A stretch of DNA of 32,140 bases from Nitrospirota bacterium. GTDB lineage: Bacteria > Nitrospirota > Leptospirillia > Leptospirillales > Leptospirillaceae. The DNA lies in the NCBI GenBank assembly GCA_021816465.1, contig JAKAYF010000020.1, forward strand, positions 1 to 32,140, written 5' to 3'. Both the position numbers and the translations under genes were made by a program. The notes under the pieces were generated by a model that was not told the origin of the DNA, made no database searches, and saw only the letters and a program-made list of their open reading frames with translations. Shown in pieces: positions 7,050-17,097 of the stretch. Numbering within the stretch: the first letter of the stretch is position 1; each line of letters starts with the position of its first letter.

Positions 7050-7924
7050 CAGGACAACAGGTCAAGTCTCATGGAAGCATCCGGAGCAGAATGGGTCAAT
7101 GCCCCCACCGACAGGACGTCAACATCCAGTCTGGCAAGGGATGGAATCTGATCAAGGGTAATACCGCCGGAGACCTCCAGAAGGACATCCGGATGGATTG
7201 CGCGCAGCTCGGGAATCAGACGCTCCATCAGCTCCGGGGACATATTGTCCAGCAAAATGATATCGACCCTGAGCCGGCAAGCCTCCAGCGCCTGTTCCGG
7301 GGTGTCCGCCTCCATCTCGATTCTCAGGGGATGGGGAGCCTGTCGCCTGACCCGGGCAATCATTCCGTGAAGACTTTCTGAGGCCGCAATATGGTTGTCC
7401 TTGATCAGGATACCGTCGTCAAGTCTCATCCTGTGGTCGTCTCCTCCGCCGGCACGAATGGCATAGCGCTGGAAATCACGAAGCCCCGGAAGTGTTTTCC
7501 TCGTTCCGGTGATACGCAGTGGCCGGGCAGAGTTTCTGAGGAGACGAACCTGGTCCACATAGCGCGAGGTCAGGGAGCTGATACCCGAAAGGTGTTTCAA
7601 CAGATTCAAGATGACCCGTTCGCAAAGGAGCAACGACTCAAGAGCCCCCTCCATCACGACAAGGCGCTCTCCCGCAATATAATGCTGTCCATCCGAAATC
7701 GCATCAAATCTGCCCAGAGGATCGGCAAACGACAGGATCCTGCTTCCGAAAGGCCCCCCGCAGAAGACACCCTCCGACTCGGCAATGATTGTTGCAGAAG
7801 CTTTGCGTCGACGGACTTCGTCGGAAAAGACGGAACGGGTGGTCACATCGCCACTGCCGACATCTTCAAGGAGAAATCTTTTGAGCTGGTCGTCGAATGA
7901 AAAAATGGGGGCAAGGTCAATCAT
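7049..7924 (-). CDS. nadC: Nicotinate-nucleotide pyrophosphorylase (quinolinate phosphoribosyltransferase)
   Basis: NadC converts quinolinate and PRPP to nicotinate mononucleotide, CO2 and pyrophosphate in NAD synthesis. The 291-residue product shows the N-terminal LLEDVGSGDVTT segment, the signature TGTRKTLPGLRDFQRYAIRAGGGDDHRMRL, given here only in parts: TRKTLPGLR and GGGDDHR, then LIKDNHI. It also shows IEMEADT, DIILLDNMSPE and LEVSGGI blocks lining the barrel. The usual asparagine before His-Arg (GGxNHR) is aspartate here, a mild deviation. ATG overlaps the valS stop (ATGA). Confidence 0.92.
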   Translation of the reverse strand: MIDLAPIFSFDDQLKRFLLEDVGSGDVTTRSVFSDEVRRRKASATIIAESEGVFCGGPFGSRILSFADPLGRFDAISDGQHYIAGERLVVMEGALESLLLCERVILNLLKHLSGISSLTSRYVDQVRLLRNSARPLRITGTRKTLPGLRDFQRYAIRAGGGDDHRMRLDDGILIKDNHIAASESLHGMIARVRRQAPHPLRIEMEADTPEQALEACRLRVDIILLDNMSPELMERLIPELRAIHPDVLLEVSGGITLDQIPSLARLDVDVLSVGALTHSAPDASMRLDLLS

Positions 7925-10650
7925 CGGCCAGAATTCCCCAAGCCACGTTCGACGAGGATCTTGACCTGCTCAAGGGCAGATACAATCGCATTTTCCTCAT
8001 CTTCGGCGTCCTGCTTTGCCCGCTCATCCTTTTCGATCACCTCCGGGGGAGCCTTATCGAGATACTCCCGGCTGGCGAGCCGCTGCGCAATGGAGTTTTT
8101 TTTCTGCCGGATTTTTTCCACCTCTTTCTTGAGACGGGCTTCCTCCATCCGAACATCGACAAGACCAGCAATATCCAGGGAAACGAATCCCTCGGAAACC
8201 GAAGCCCTGATGCCGGGAGGGACAAGATCCACCGAGACGGGAACCAGGGGGCGGACCTTTGCAAGACGGGAAACAAGCCCCATGTTGTCTCCCAGAATCG
8301 ATCCACTTTTTTCATTGATGACAAAGACACCCGGAATTTCCTGGGCAGGAGAAATCTTCAGATGGCTGCGAATTTGTCGAATCTCCCCCACCAGAGTCAT
8401 GACGCGTGAGAACCCTGCCGAGGTTTGCTCGGCTGAAGCGCGTTCCTCTCTGAGCTCGGGGAAACGCTGGTCTCCGATCGGGGGCTCGTCGGGAAAAAAA
8501 AGACTCCAGATTTCAGAGGTCACAAAAGGCATGATCGGATGGGCCATCTTCAGAAGGACCGAACCTGTATAGAGAAGAGTCCTGCGGGTTTCTATCCGGA
8601 GCGGATCATTTTCCGGAAGATCGAGCGAGGGCTTTGTCGCTTCGATATACCAGTCACAAAACTGATGCCATGTAAAATGGTAAAGGGTGTTTGCCACTTC
8701 ATCAAAACGATAGGAAGAAATCGCCTCCCGCATCTCGCGGACGGACCGCGAAAGCTCAAGGAGAATCCATTGATTGGCGATGCCGGAGACATCTTCGGGG
8801 GAAAGCTCCCTGGGAAGGGACTCGCCCTGGGCCGCCCGGTCTATATAACGAAATGCATTCCACAACTTCGAAACAAAATTCCGGAACCCTTCGACCCGAT
8901 CGGTAGCAAGACGGATGTCCCTTCCGGGAGAGGCCATCTGAACCAGCGTCATCCGAAACGCATCGGTACCGTACTTCTCCATGATCTCGAGCGGATCAAC
9001 AACATTCCCGCGGCTCTTGGTCATTTTTTGTCCGAACTGGTCCCTGACCAAAGCATGGATATAGACATCCTTGAATGGAACCTTGCCTGTGAGATGAAGC
9101 CCCATCATCACCATCCTGGCAACCCAGAAAAACAGGATATCGAACCCCGTCACAAGAAGGCTTGTGGGATAGAACCGTTCAAGGTCAGGGGTGCTCTCCG
9201 GCCACCCCATTGTGACAAAAGGCCACAAGGCGGAAGAAAACCATGTATCGAGGACATCCGGATCTCTCAGGATATCCGGACTCTGACATCGCTCACAGCA
9301 AGAGGGAACATCTTCCCTGACGGTGACATGCTGACATTTCGAACAATGCCACGCCGGAATCGGGTGTCCCCAGAAAATCTGGCGGGAAATGCACCAGTCC
9401 CGGATATTGACCAGCCAGTCGTAATAGGTGTTTTTCCAACCTTCGGGGTAGAACCTGATTTCCCGATTCTTCACGACCTCGATGGCATTTTTGGCCAGGC
9501 TTTCCATCTTCACAAACCATTGGAGGGACAGCCTTGGCTCGACGATGGTCTGGCAACGATAGCAGACACCAACGGTCCCCGGGTACGCTTTTTTGGAGAG
9601 AAGGAGATCTCTGGCCTCAAGATCGCTGACCACTCTTTCTCTGGCCTCCTCCCTGCTCAATCCGGAAAGTTTTCCTGAAGAGGCGTTCATGCGCCCATGC
9701 GCGTCGATGACTTCAAAGTTTCCCAATCCATGCCGCTGGGCAATTTCCCAGTCTACCATCGCATGGGATGGAGTGATTTTAAGGACTCCCGTCCCGAACT
9801 CACGATCGACCGCAGGGTCCGAAATGACCGGAATCAGTCTCCCACCGACCGGAGTGACCACTTTTTTGCCAATCCATGACGTATAGCGTGTATCATCCGG
9901 AGAAACGGCAAGGGCCATATCCCCCGGAATCGTCTCCGGACGCGTGGTTGCAACAACGAGAAACTGGCTTTTGTCGGAAGGGTCGAGATAGCGGCATTCA
10001 TACATGATTCCTGACTGGTCAACATGGGTGACTTCCACATCGGAAAGAGCTGTCAGGCAGCGGGGACACCAATGGATCATCCGCTCCCCCCGGTACAGAA
10101 AGCCCTCCGAATGCAGACTGACAAAAACTTTTGTAACCGCCTTTGAAAAACCGGGATCCATCGTAAAGCGTTCATGATCCCAGGACAGGGAAGCGCCAAG
10201 CCTCCTGATCTGGTCAAGAATTCCGCCCTGGATACTCGACTTCCATTCCCAGACCTTCTTGATAAAATCATCCCTGCCAATTTTCTCAAGGGAGATGCCT
10301 TCCTTGCTGAGCTGTCTCTCGACAACATTCTGTGTGGCAATACCGGCATGGTCCGTACCTGGAATCCAGAGGACATCATCCCCTTCCATCCTGCGGAATC
10401 GGGCAACGACATCCTGAAGCGTCAAGTTCAGTGCGTGGCCCATATGAAGCCTGCCGGTAATATTCGGCGGAGGAATGACCATTGAAAAGGAAGGCGCGGA
10501 CGGTGATGCCCGATGCGACTTGCTAAATGCCTCGAGGGCAACAAGCTGGCGTGGTTCGACCATCCCGGGATCGTAGCGGCTTGAGAGCCGCCCAAAATCG
10601 TTGGAACCCGAATCTTCCTGCTGAAGCGATGTATTTTCTGAAGTAGACAA
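7921..10650 (-). CDS. valS: Valyl-tRNA synthetase
   Basis: This class I synthetase charges tRNA-Val. The 909-residue product contains PPPNITGRLHMGHAL with the HIGH-equivalent HMGH at 69-72, a CP1 editing domain (TTRPETIPGD block), a CPRC and later cysteine pairs suggesting zinc knuckles, KMTKSRGNVVDP as the KMSKS loop, an anticodon-binding domain, and a C-terminal coiled coil (about residues 835-905) typical of ValS. No ATG precedes the conserved RYDP start region. I chose TTG 10650 because AAGGAAGAG lies immediately upstream; another TTG at 10695 has no ribosome binding site and would add an unusual hydrophobic extension. It overlaps nadC by four bases. A 90-bp gap separates it from mltG. 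Confidence 0.92.
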   Translation of the reverse strand: MSTSENTSLQQEDSGSNDFGRLSSRYDPGMVEPRQLVALEAFSKSHRASPSAPSFSMVIPPPNITGRLHMGHALNLTLQDVVARFRRMEGDDVLWIPGTDHAGIATQNVVERQLSKEGISLEKIGRDDFIKKVWEWKSSIQGGILDQIRRLGASLSWDHERFTMDPGFSKAVTKVFVSLHSEGFLYRGERMIHWCPRCLTALSDVEVTHVDQSGIMYECRYLDPSDKSQFLVVATTRPETIPGDMALAVSPDDTRYTSWIGKKVVTPVGGRLIPVISDPAVDREFGTGVLKITPSHAMVDWEIAQRHGLGNFEVIDAHGRMNASSGKLSGLSREEARERVVSDLEARDLLLSKKAYPGTVGVCYRCQTIVEPRLSLQWFVKMESLAKNAIEVVKNREIRFYPEGWKNTYYDWLVNIRDWCISRQIFWGHPIPAWHCSKCQHVTVREDVPSCCERCQSPDILRDPDVLDTWFSSALWPFVTMGWPESTPDLERFYPTSLLVTGFDILFFWVARMVMMGLHLTGKVPFKDVYIHALVRDQFGQKMTKSRGNVVDPLEIMEKYGTDAFRMTLVQMASPGRDIRLATDRVEGFRNFVSKLWNAFRYIDRAAQGESLPRELSPEDVSGIANQWILLELSRSVREMREAISSYRFDEVANTLYHFTWHQFCDWYIEATKPSLDLPENDPLRIETRRTLLYTGSVLLKMAHPIMPFVTSEIWSLFFPDEPPIGDQRFPELREERASAEQTSAGFSRVMTLVGEIRQIRSHLKISPAQEIPGVFVINEKSGSILGDNMGLVSRLAKVRPLVPVSVDLVPPGIRASVSEGFVSLDIAGLVDVRMEEARLKKEVEKIRQKKNSIAQRLASREYLDKAPPEVIEKDERAKQDAEDEENAIVSALEQVKILVERGLGNSGR

Positions 10651-10740
10651 AAACTCTTCCTTTCCAATAAAGAACAAAATGAACGACCCGGCCAATCATG
10701 GGGCCAGCCTTATTCCAGAATCGGCCACCAAACCTGCCTG

Positions 10741-11811
10741 CTAGTGCTTCTTTCGGGAACGGATCATCTTCCTGATGTGTTCGTCCTGCTCCTGTAATGT
10801 CTCGGCATAAAGATGGCCACCATGGCCATCGGAGACAAAGTACAGATAAGGCGTTTCCCTCGGAGAAAGAACCGCATCGATGGCCTGCTCGCCCGGGCTT
10901 GAGATGGGCGTCGGGGGCAGACCGGGATACTTATAGGTGTTGTAGGGAGAATCTACCTGAAGGTCTCTTGAATGAAGCCGTCTTCTTCCATTGAGTGCAT
11001 AGATGACCGTCGGATCACTCTGAAGTCGCATGTGCCTTGTCAAACGATTCAGGAATACGCTTGCAACAAAAGGCATATCCCTGGGATTTCCCGTCTCTTC
11101 CTGGACAATCGAGGCAAGTGTCACCAGTTCTTCCACCGACAGGTGCTCCTGCTCCATTTTCTTTTTCTTTGCTCCGTTGATATCGTGCCAGAAGCGTGAA
11201 ACCATCATGCGGAACGCGTCCCGCGGAGTCGCCATTCTTGGAAAAAAATAGGTATCCGGAAACAGGTATCCTTCAAGGGATACAGAATCGACCCCAAGAC
11301 TTTTGACAAACGCCGGATCATTCGCAGTGTTGAGGATATCCGTCTCTGAACCCATCCCAATCGACGAAAGCCTTTTGGCGACCTGGGCCACGGTGAACCC
11401 TTCGGGAATGGTTACCTTGTAAAAATATCGTTGTCCCTCGTGCAAATCCATCAGAATCCTTAGGGGAGACATATCCCCCGAGATCCCGTATTCTCCCGAC
11501 CGGATATTGGTATCGATTCCCAGGACTTCTCCCCAGAAGACAAGCGTCTCCGGATAATGGGTCAGCCCATCCTCATACATTTTCGTCACAACCTTCCGGA
11601 AAGAGTCGCCGGGAAGAACATCAAGGAGGACAGATCGGGAACGGTCATCCCCGGAATAAAACAATGCATGGATATTCCATGCGGCAAAAAGGACAAGCAA
11701 TACAAAAAAGATCAGAGCAAATGACCTGACAGGGTTTTTTCCGAAAATCCGGTTGAGAGGGTCCTGTGGAGGATGATCCCCCACAACACCCCCTTCTTTT
11801 TCAGGATTCAT
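10741..11811 (-). CDS. mltG: Endolytic murein transglycosylase MltG
   Basis: MltG cuts nascent peptidoglycan strands at the inner membrane and sets glycan length. The 356-residue product has a cytoplasmic N-terminus, one membrane helix (about residues 28-48), a LysM-like region including IPEGFTVAQVAKRL, and the YceG catalytic domain with LEGYLFPDTYFF, ASIVQEETG (catalytic Glu by alignment, about residue 239) and LQSDPTVIYAL. ATG 11811 overlaps the end of ruvX by 11 bases; an in-frame ATG at 11856 would extend the overlap without a better ribosome binding site. In many bacteria mltG lies next to ruvX, as here. Confidence 0.9.
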   Translation of the reverse strand: MNPEKEGGVVGDHPPQDPLNRIFGKNPVRSFALIFFVLLVLFAAWNIHALFYSGDDRSRSVLLDVLPGDSFRKVVTKMYEDGLTHYPETLVFWGEVLGIDTNIRSGEYGISGDMSPLRILMDLHEGQRYFYKVTIPEGFTVAQVAKRLSSIGMGSETDILNTANDPAFVKSLGVDSVSLEGYLFPDTYFFPRMATPRDAFRMMVSRFWHDINGAKKKKMEQEHLSVEELVTLASIVQEETGNPRDMPFVASVFLNRLTRHMRLQSDPTVIYALNGRRRLHSRDLQVDSPYNTYKYPGLPPTPISSPGEQAIDAVLSPRETPYLYFVSDGHGGHLYAETLQEQDEHIRKMIRSRKKH

Positions 11812-12403
11812 CGCAATACGTCCCGGCCTTGCCTGAGAACATAGCGGTGTGTCCATCTTTTAAGCGGCATCGAAGCGATGACAGAAAGCTCTCGAGAATC
11901 AATGCGGCACTTTTAGAATCCATCCAGGGATCTTTCGTGAATTTTTTTCCTTTTTTAGGGGCCCTGGCAACAAACGGGGCAGACCTTACTGTTTCAGAAG
12001 ACAAACCTTCATCCCAAAAAAGGACAGGCAAAGGGATCTCCCTCGAAAGAGATCTCCCGGACTCAAGAAAGTCCTGGGCCTTTGGATTGGGATCACCGGA
12101 CAAGTGGTAGTAGGGAACCCCGAAGATCATCCCGGAAACGGCTTCTTCAACGACAAGCTTGCGGATGGCACTGACAAAAAGTGCATCCTTCACACTGGAA
12201 AACGGCCCATGAGATTGGCGGATAAAGGGGTCCACCGGCCAGGAAAATCGGCCTTCACGATCGGAAAGGGCAAGCCCCACCCTCCGCTCCCCCCAGTCGA
12301 CAGCGACAAAAACACCGCCGTTTCCCGACAGCAGTGCCGTCTCCTGGGGGAAGTCTTGCCCTGAAGGTATTTCCCATCGAATCGTCGGATCAGAAACCAT
12401 AGA
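11801..12403 (-). CDS. ruvX: RuvX/YqgF family nuclease (putative Holliday junction resolvase)
   Basis: This RNase H-fold protein is implicated in processing 16S rRNA 5' ends and possibly Holliday junctions. The core begins VFVAVDWGERRVGLALSD (catalytic Asp about residue 35), followed by IFGVPY, LFWDEGLSSETV (usually DERxTT) and SAALILESFL. At 200 residues it is longer than the usual 135-150 because of about 30 residues ahead of the core and a tail of about 20. I chose ATG 12403 because GGGGGA lies seven bases upstream; TTG 12421 and ATG 12415 are in frame further out. The second motif has Gly where many members have Arg, a minor divergence. Confidence 0.82.
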   Translation of the reverse strand, partial: SMVSDPTIRWEIPSGQDFPQETALLSGNGGVFVAVDWGERRVGLALSDREGRFSWPVDPFIRQSHGPFSSVKDALFVSAIRKLVVEEAVSGMIFGVPYYHLSGDPNPKAQDFLESGRSLSREIPLPVLFWDEGLSSETVRSAPFVARAPKKGKKFTKDPWMDSKSAALILESFLSSLRCRLKDGHTAMFSGKAGTYCDES

Positions 12404-12690
12404 GAGATCCCCCATCAACAATCGGAAAACGGCTTATGGACAACGCGTTCGCAATCGTTTTTCCGGACCAGCAAAGCCATTTCATCGGAAACCGTGCTCC
12501 TCGTATCGGAATGCCGGAAGCGTCGGCGGGACAACACGGTGGAGATGGTCTGTCGTTACATCGAAGTCCAGAGGAGCGGGGAAAAACCGCGCAAGGCCAC
12601 GCCACCTGCGTTTCCTCTCTTGCGTTCCAAACCGGAAAAAGCCAGGCAGCGGACAGGAGTTCAACGTCGAACAGAGCATGCCGGCGATGA
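12404..12690. other. Noncoding gap inside the minus-strand block
   Basis: These 287 bases separate alaS and ruvX. On the minus strand one frame gives a 65-codon ORF (12482-12679) with no ribosome binding site and no recognisable family; another is open but runs back into alaS. The + strand ORF (12436-12690) is also unconvincing. I see no clear promoter or terminator. It may be a gene remnant or an unrecognised RNA. Confidence 0.4.
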
Positions 12691-15342
12691 TCAGGCTTTA
12701 AAAGCATCACCAAAAGTTCTGGCCCCGATTTCCCGCATCTCGGCGAGAAGGCTCTCCAGATTTTCCGGCATCGGCCCTCCACCTTCCGCCCATATCGGCT
12801 TTCCGCCACCTCTTCCCCCCAAACGGGCGGAGAAGCTTTTGACAAGATCTGAAACCGGAAATTTTTTGGCAACGTCCTCGGAAGCCCAGCCCAGAAGGAC
12901 CACTCTCTCCGGAAGGACGCCCAAAAGAAGCACTGCCCCGGAGGTCACGTCCGACTTGAGCGCATCCATGCGAAGCCTCAGATCCTTTGGATCATCAATC
13001 GTGACATCGGTAAAGAGGAAGGAGCTTCCGTTGACCCTGACCCACTCTTTATCCCGTTGCCGATCTTCGGAAACAAAAAGCTTTGTCTTGAGAGCGGCCA
13101 CTTCCCGCTGAAGCCTGTCCCGCTCAGTTTTCAGGGTGGCAAGGCGCGAAAGGGCCTCTTCCGACTTTACCCCGCCCATTTCCTGCTCAAAAGCTTCAAG
13201 CGATGACTTCCAATAAAGAATCCGGTCATATGCCGCGGATCCGCAGACAGCTTCGATTCTCCTGATACCCGCAGCAACACCGCTCTCCTGAAGGATCAAA
13301 AAAGTTCCGATCTGACCTGTGCTCCTGGCATGGGTTCCGCCACAGAACTCGGTCGACGTTCCTTCCACCGAGACAACACGAACGATATCCCCATACTTTT
13401 CGTCAAAGAAAGCCAGGGCACCCACTTCCTGGGCCTTCGACTTTTCCATTTCGGAAGCATTCACCGGCTGGTCGCGGCGAATCCACTCATTGACGAGAGC
13501 ACCTATCTCTTCAAGATCGACCTTTGAGACCGGATGGGGAGAGGAAAAATCGAACCGCAGACGTTCCGGGGTAACGAGAGAGCCGGCCTGACGCACATGT
13601 TCGCCAAGAACCTGTCTTAATGCCGCGTGGAGAAGATGTGTCGCTGTATGGTGAATTTCCGTCTGGCGTCTTGAAAACAGATCAACCTGCTGATCCAGGA
13701 GTTCGCCTTTACGGACCGTTCCGCTTGTGACGGTCCCGACAAGAAGGATCCAGCCGGGCCATGGCTTTTTTGCGCTGGAAACGGTGATCTGACCAAAAGG
13801 TCCCCGCAAAAGCCCCCGGTCGCCGACCTGCCCGCCCCCTTCTCCGTAAAAAACGGTCGGGGTAAGCACCAGGGAGACCGATTCTCCCTCATGAACTTCG
13901 GTCACCTCTTTTCCGTCCCTGATCAGGAGAATCGCCTCGCCCATGACCTGGTCACGCTCATAGCCCAGAAACGAAACAGGAACGGACAGTCTTGAAGCCG
14001 GGACAGGAAAATCTTCCTTTTTGCCAACCCAGGACTGCCGTCCCCTTTCCCTCTGTTCTTCCATCTTTTCTTCAAATCCCTTGAAATCAAGATGGACGCC
14101 CTGATGCCTTGCAACATCCTCACAAACGTCGATTGGAAAACCATGAGTATCGTGCAGTTTGAAAAGCATCTCCCCGGGAAGGATATTCTCATTTCTTGAA
14201 ATCACTTCGTTGATGTAGCCCTTAAGCACAGGAAGCCCTTCCGAGAGAGTCCTTGAAAAACGGTCTTCCTCATGGGAAAGGACGTCCTGTATTCTCGACA
14301 GGGAGTTCTCAAGCTCGGGATAGGGATGATGCATCATGAGAACAGTCTGTTTTGCAAGATCGGACAAAACGGGAGAGGGCAGCTCAAGCTCCAGGGAAAA
14401 CTGGATGGCTCTCCGGAGAATGCGTCGGAGAACATATCCGCGACCTTCATTCGACGGAACAATCCCCTCGTGAAGAAGGAAAACGCCTGAGCGAAGATGA
14501 TCTGCAATAACCCGGAACGCATAATCGAGGGAACCATTGCCCATTTCATAGGGCACTTTTGCTTTTTGGGAGATGGAGTCTATCAGCGGCAGAAACAAAT
14601 CTGTTTCATAATTGCTGGCAACTCCTGCCATAATCGCAGAAATCCGCTCAAGACCCATCCCGGTGTCAATCGAGGGTCTGGGAAGCGGAGTCAGAACTCC
14701 ATCCCTTGAACGGTTGAACTGCATGAAAACAAGGTTCCAGATTTCAAGATAGCGGTCGCAATCGCATCCGACCATACAATCCGGAGAGCCGCAGGAAAAA
14801 GCCGGTCCCTGATCCACCAGAATCTCGGAGCAAGGTCCGCATGGACCGGTATCGCCCATCTGCCAGAAGTTGTCCTTTTCTCCCAGACGGACGATACGGG
14901 AAGGATCCACACCAGGCAGAGCCGACCATAGCGCCATCGCCTCATCATCATCCCTGAAAATGGTGATCCAGAGGCGCTTCGGGTCAATGGCAAGCTCCCG
15001 GGTCAGAAATTCCCAGGCAAAAGCAATGGCATCGGATTTGAAATAATCTCCGAAAGAAAAGTTTCCCATCATCTCGAAAAAGGTATGATGCCTGCGGGTA
15101 AAGCCAACCCGATCCAGATCGTTGTGCTTTCCTCCTGCCCGAATGCACTTCTGGATAGAAACAGCACGGGGCGTCCTTGGGGATTCCAGACCAAGGAAGA
15201 TGTCCTTGAACGGAACCATCCCCGCATTTGTAAACAGGAGTGTTGGATCCCCAGCAGGAATCAGGGAGGAAGAAGGTGTTACCGCGTGTCCTCGCGACTC
15301 AAAGAAATGCAGATACTTCTGCCTGATCTCCCAGGATGTCAT
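12691..15342 (-). CDS. alaS: Alanyl-tRNA synthetase
   Basis: This class II synthetase charges tRNA-Ala and clears mischarged Ser/Gly. The 883-residue product has the class II core at residues 1-250 ([53 protein letters not shown]), a tRNA-recognition middle domain, the editing domain with zinc ligands [11 protein letters not shown] and [15 protein letters not shown], and the C-terminal dimerisation/DHHA1-type domain ending in the glycine-rich [15 protein letters not shown] segment. A cysteine-rich insert ([15 protein letters not shown], about residues 180-195) is seen in many bacterial AlaS. Its ATG overlaps the recA stop (ATGA). Confidence 0.95.
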   Translation of the reverse strand: MTSWEIRQKYLHFFESRGHAVTPSSSLIPAGDPTLLFTNAGMVPFKDIFLGLESPRTPRAVSIQKCIRAGGKHNDLDRVGFTRRHHTFFEMMGNFSFGDYFKSDAIAFAWEFLTRELAIDPKRLWITIFRDDDEAMALWSALPGVDPSRIVRLGEKDNFWQMGDTGPCGPCSEILVDQGPAFSCGSPDCMVGCDCDRYLEIWNLVFMQFNRSRDGVLTPLPRPSIDTGMGLERISAIMAGVASNYETDLFLPLIDSISQKAKVPYEMGNGSLDYAFRVIADHLRSGVFLLHEGIVPSNEGRGYVLRRILRRAIQFSLELELPSPVLSDLAKQTVLMMHHPYPELENSLSRIQDVLSHEEDRFSRTLSEGLPVLKGYINEVISRNENILPGEMLFKLHDTHGFPIDVCEDVARHQGVHLDFKGFEEKMEEQRERGRQSWVGKKEDFPVPASRLSVPVSFLGYERDQVMGEAILLIRDGKEVTEVHEGESVSLVLTPTVFYGEGGGQVGDRGLLRGPFGQITVSSAKKPWPGWILLVGTVTSGTVRKGELLDQQVDLFSRRQTEIHHTATHLLHAALRQVLGEHVRQAGSLVTPERLRFDFSSPHPVSKVDLEEIGALVNEWIRRDQPVNASEMEKSKAQEVGALAFFDEKYGDIVRVVSVEGTSTEFCGGTHARSTGQIGTFLILQESGVAAGIRRIEAVCGSAAYDRILYWKSSLEAFEQEMGGVKSEEALSRLATLKTERDRLQREVAALKTKLFVSEDRQRDKEWVRVNGSSFLFTDVTIDDPKDLRLRMDALKSDVTSGAVLLLGVLPERVVLLGWASEDVAKKFPVSDLVKSFSARLGGRGGGKPIWAEGGGPMPENLESLLAEMREIGARTFGDAFKA

Positions 15343-16424
15343 GGGTTTGACTCACGCCCCTTTCTTGCACCCGGAACAGGAGCTCCCGGGGCGGGAACAT
15401 TTGGATCCTGTGGCAATGCAGGCATGGAAAGCTTTTCACGGAGAGCAACCTCAACCTTGAGTGCCACATCTGGGTGGGACTTGAAATACGTCTTTACAGA
15501 CTCTTTTCCCTGGCCAATTTTTTCCGTTCCCAGTGAATACCACGAGCCTGCCTTTTCAAGGATCCCGTTTTCAACGCCCAGGTCGATGAGCTCACCAACA
15601 CGGGAAATACCTTCATTGAAGCTGATATCAAACTCTGCCTGCCTGAACGGAGGCGCCATTTTATTCTTGACAACTTTGACCCGAACCCTGTTGCCAAGGA
15701 CCTGATCCCCGTCCTTGATCGCTTCAATTCTCCTGATATCCAGCCGAACGGAAGCATAGAACTTCAAGGCATTTCCACCAGTGGTCGTTTCTGGGTTTCC
15801 GAACATCACCCCAATTTTCATACGGATCTGATTGATGAAAATGACTGTTGTGTTGGATTTTGAGATTGAAGAGGTCAGTTTGCGAAGGGCCTGGCTCATG
15901 AGCCTTGCCTGAAGCCCCATGTGGGAGTCCCCCATCTCGCCTTCAAGCTCTGCCTTGGGAACAAGCGCCGCCACAGAATCGACCACCACCAGATCAATCG
16001 AACCTGAGCGAACAAGGGTTTCTGCGATTTCAAGAGCCTGCTCTCCCGTGTCAGGCTGGGAGATCAGAAGATCTTCCGTCTTGACACCAAGCTTTCTGGC
16101 ATAACCAAGGTCAAGGGCATGTTCTGCATCGATAAAAGCTGCGATACCGCCCCTTTTATGAACTTCAGCGATCGCCTGGAGAGTCAGGGTCGTCTTTCCT
16201 GAGGACTCCGGACCAAAGATTTCGATCACCCTTCCCCGGGGATAACCTCCGATGCCAAGTGCCAGATCAAGGGAAAGAGACCCCGTCGGAATAGCGGGCA
16301 CAATCACCACCGGCTGGTCTTTTCCCAGACGCATGATCGAACCTTTGCCAAACTGTTTTTCAATCTGGGACAAAGCAAGTTCCAATGACCTTTGACGATT
16401 CACATCTTTTTCTTCAGCCAACAT
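15339..16424 (-). CDS. recA: Recombinase RecA
   Basis: RecA forms filaments on single-stranded DNA for recombination and induces LexA cleavage. The 361-residue product contains [18 protein letters not shown] at the N-terminus, Walker [10 protein letters not shown] (71-79), Walker [13 protein letters not shown], the L1 and L2 DNA-binding loops ([34 protein letters not shown]), and a C-terminal domain ending in a Pro/Ala-rich tail. I chose ATG 16424 because GGAAGGGGGA lies just upstream and the family normally has about 10-15 residues before the ALSQIEKQ helix. Earlier in-frame starts (16466, 16496) would place coding sequence over the palindromes described upstream. Followed directly by alaS; no recX gene is visible. 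Confidence 0.95.
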   Translation of the reverse strand: MLAEEKDVNRQRSLELALSQIEKQFGKGSIMRLGKDQPVVIVPAIPTGSLSLDLALGIGGYPRGRVIEIFGPESSGKTTLTLQAIAEVHKRGGIAAFIDAEHALDLGYARKLGVKTEDLLISQPDTGEQALEIAETLVRSGSIDLVVVDSVAALVPKAELEGEMGDSHMGLQARLMSQALRKLTSSISKSNTTVIFINQIRMKIGVMFGNPETTTGGNALKFYASVRLDIRRIEAIKDGDQVLGNRVRVKVVKNKMAPPFRQAEFDISFNEGISRVGELIDLGVENGILEKAGSWYSLGTEKIGQGKESVKTYFKSHPDVALKVEVALREKLSMPALPQDPNVPAPGAPVPGARKGRESNP

Positions 16425-16471
16425 TCCCCCTTCCGAAATACCAGCAGGTATTCCGCAATTTTCCATTACCA

Positions 16472-16496
16472 TTGAGCACTCAAATACAACGCTCAA
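16472..16496 (-). promoter_or_regulatory. Palindromic element ahead of recA
   Basis: TTGAGC (16472-16477) and GCTCAA (16491-16496) form a 6-bp inverted repeat 13 bases apart, and TTGAGCACTCAA within it is itself palindromic (TTGAG-CA-CTCAA). It lies 48-72 bp upstream of the recA start. It does not match the E. coli (CTG-N10-CAG) or Bacillus (GAAC-N4-GTTC) LexA boxes. A lineage-specific SOS operator is possible but unproven. Confidence 0.3.
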
Positions 16497-16531
16497 AACA
16501 GATGTGACTTCCGGACAAAATTCTCGTTGAT

Positions 16532-16577
16532 CCTGATCAGGTTCTCCATTTTACACCAAAAGTCCCTCCGGGTTGAA
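16532..16577 (-). promoter_or_regulatory. Candidate recA promoter with adjacent palindrome
   Basis: On the minus strand TTCAAC (16572-16577) and TAAAAT (16548-16553) are separated by 18 bp. CCTGATCAGG, a perfect 10-bp palindrome (16532-16541), lies at the predicted transcription start. The -35 box is poor, so this promoter is tentative. Confidence 0.3.
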
Positions 16578-16596
16578 GTAGAAGACCCGACCTCAT

Positions 16597-17061
16597 TTAG
16601 AAAAGGGAATGGAAAAAAACTCCCTTTGTCAAAACAAAAAAGATCATCTGGCCAATGAGTCCGGCAAACAAGCCGGCAACAACATCATCTGCCATAATGC
16701 CAAACCCTCCCGGCAATCTTTCCAGATCGGCAATAAACCAGGGCTTTCTGATATCGAAAAACCGGAACAGGAGAAACGACAGCACCATTCCGGATGCCGA
16801 ACGGGGAAGCAGGGAAAGAGCAACAAGCTGACCGGCAACTTCATCTATGACAACACAGGAAGGATCCGGGTCGGAGAGTTCCGCAACAGCCTTATGGCTT
16901 GCAAAAAGACCAATGGCAAAGACAGCGGCAATCAGAAACAGGTTCGCCATAAAACTGGCACCCGGAAAAAAAGCCCAGGCGACGACTGTCGCCAGGCTGG
17001 TTATCGTCCCGGGCCCATAAGGAAAATACCCCAGGCCGAATACGGTATAGACCCACTTCAT
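16597..17061 (-). CDS. pgpA: Phosphatidylglycerophosphatase A
   Basis: PgpA dephosphorylates phosphatidylglycerol-phosphate in the inner membrane. The 154-residue product starts with the family block GLGYFPYGPGTITSL, has CVVIDEVAGQLVAL in the middle and ends with FFDIRKPWFI, LPGGFGIMADDVVAGLFAG: the acidic IDE and MADD residues are the expected metal ligands. Four hydrophobic segments are visible. Length is typical. It begins 36 bp after the Cys-rich gene stop and precedes recA by about 170 bp. Confidence 0.9.
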   Translation of the reverse strand: MKWVYTVFGLGYFPYGPGTITSLATVVAWAFFPGASFMANLFLIAAVFAIGLFASHKAVAELSDPDPSCVVIDEVAGQLVALSLLPRSASGMVLSFLLFRFFDIRKPWFIADLERLPGGFGIMADDVVAGLFAGLIGQMIFFVLTKGVFFHSLF

Positions 17062-17097
17062 CAGAACCGCCTGAAACCCATCTCTCCAGGATAAATC

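Noticed and set aside
8539-9678. 379-codon + strand ORF antisense to valS
   Set aside because: Lies wholly inside valS on the other strand; its translation has no recognisable domain and valS is certain.
12390-12872. 160-codon minus-strand ORF across the alaS end and the gap
   Set aside because: Overlaps the conserved alaS C-terminus in another frame and ends inside ruvX; no family resemblance.
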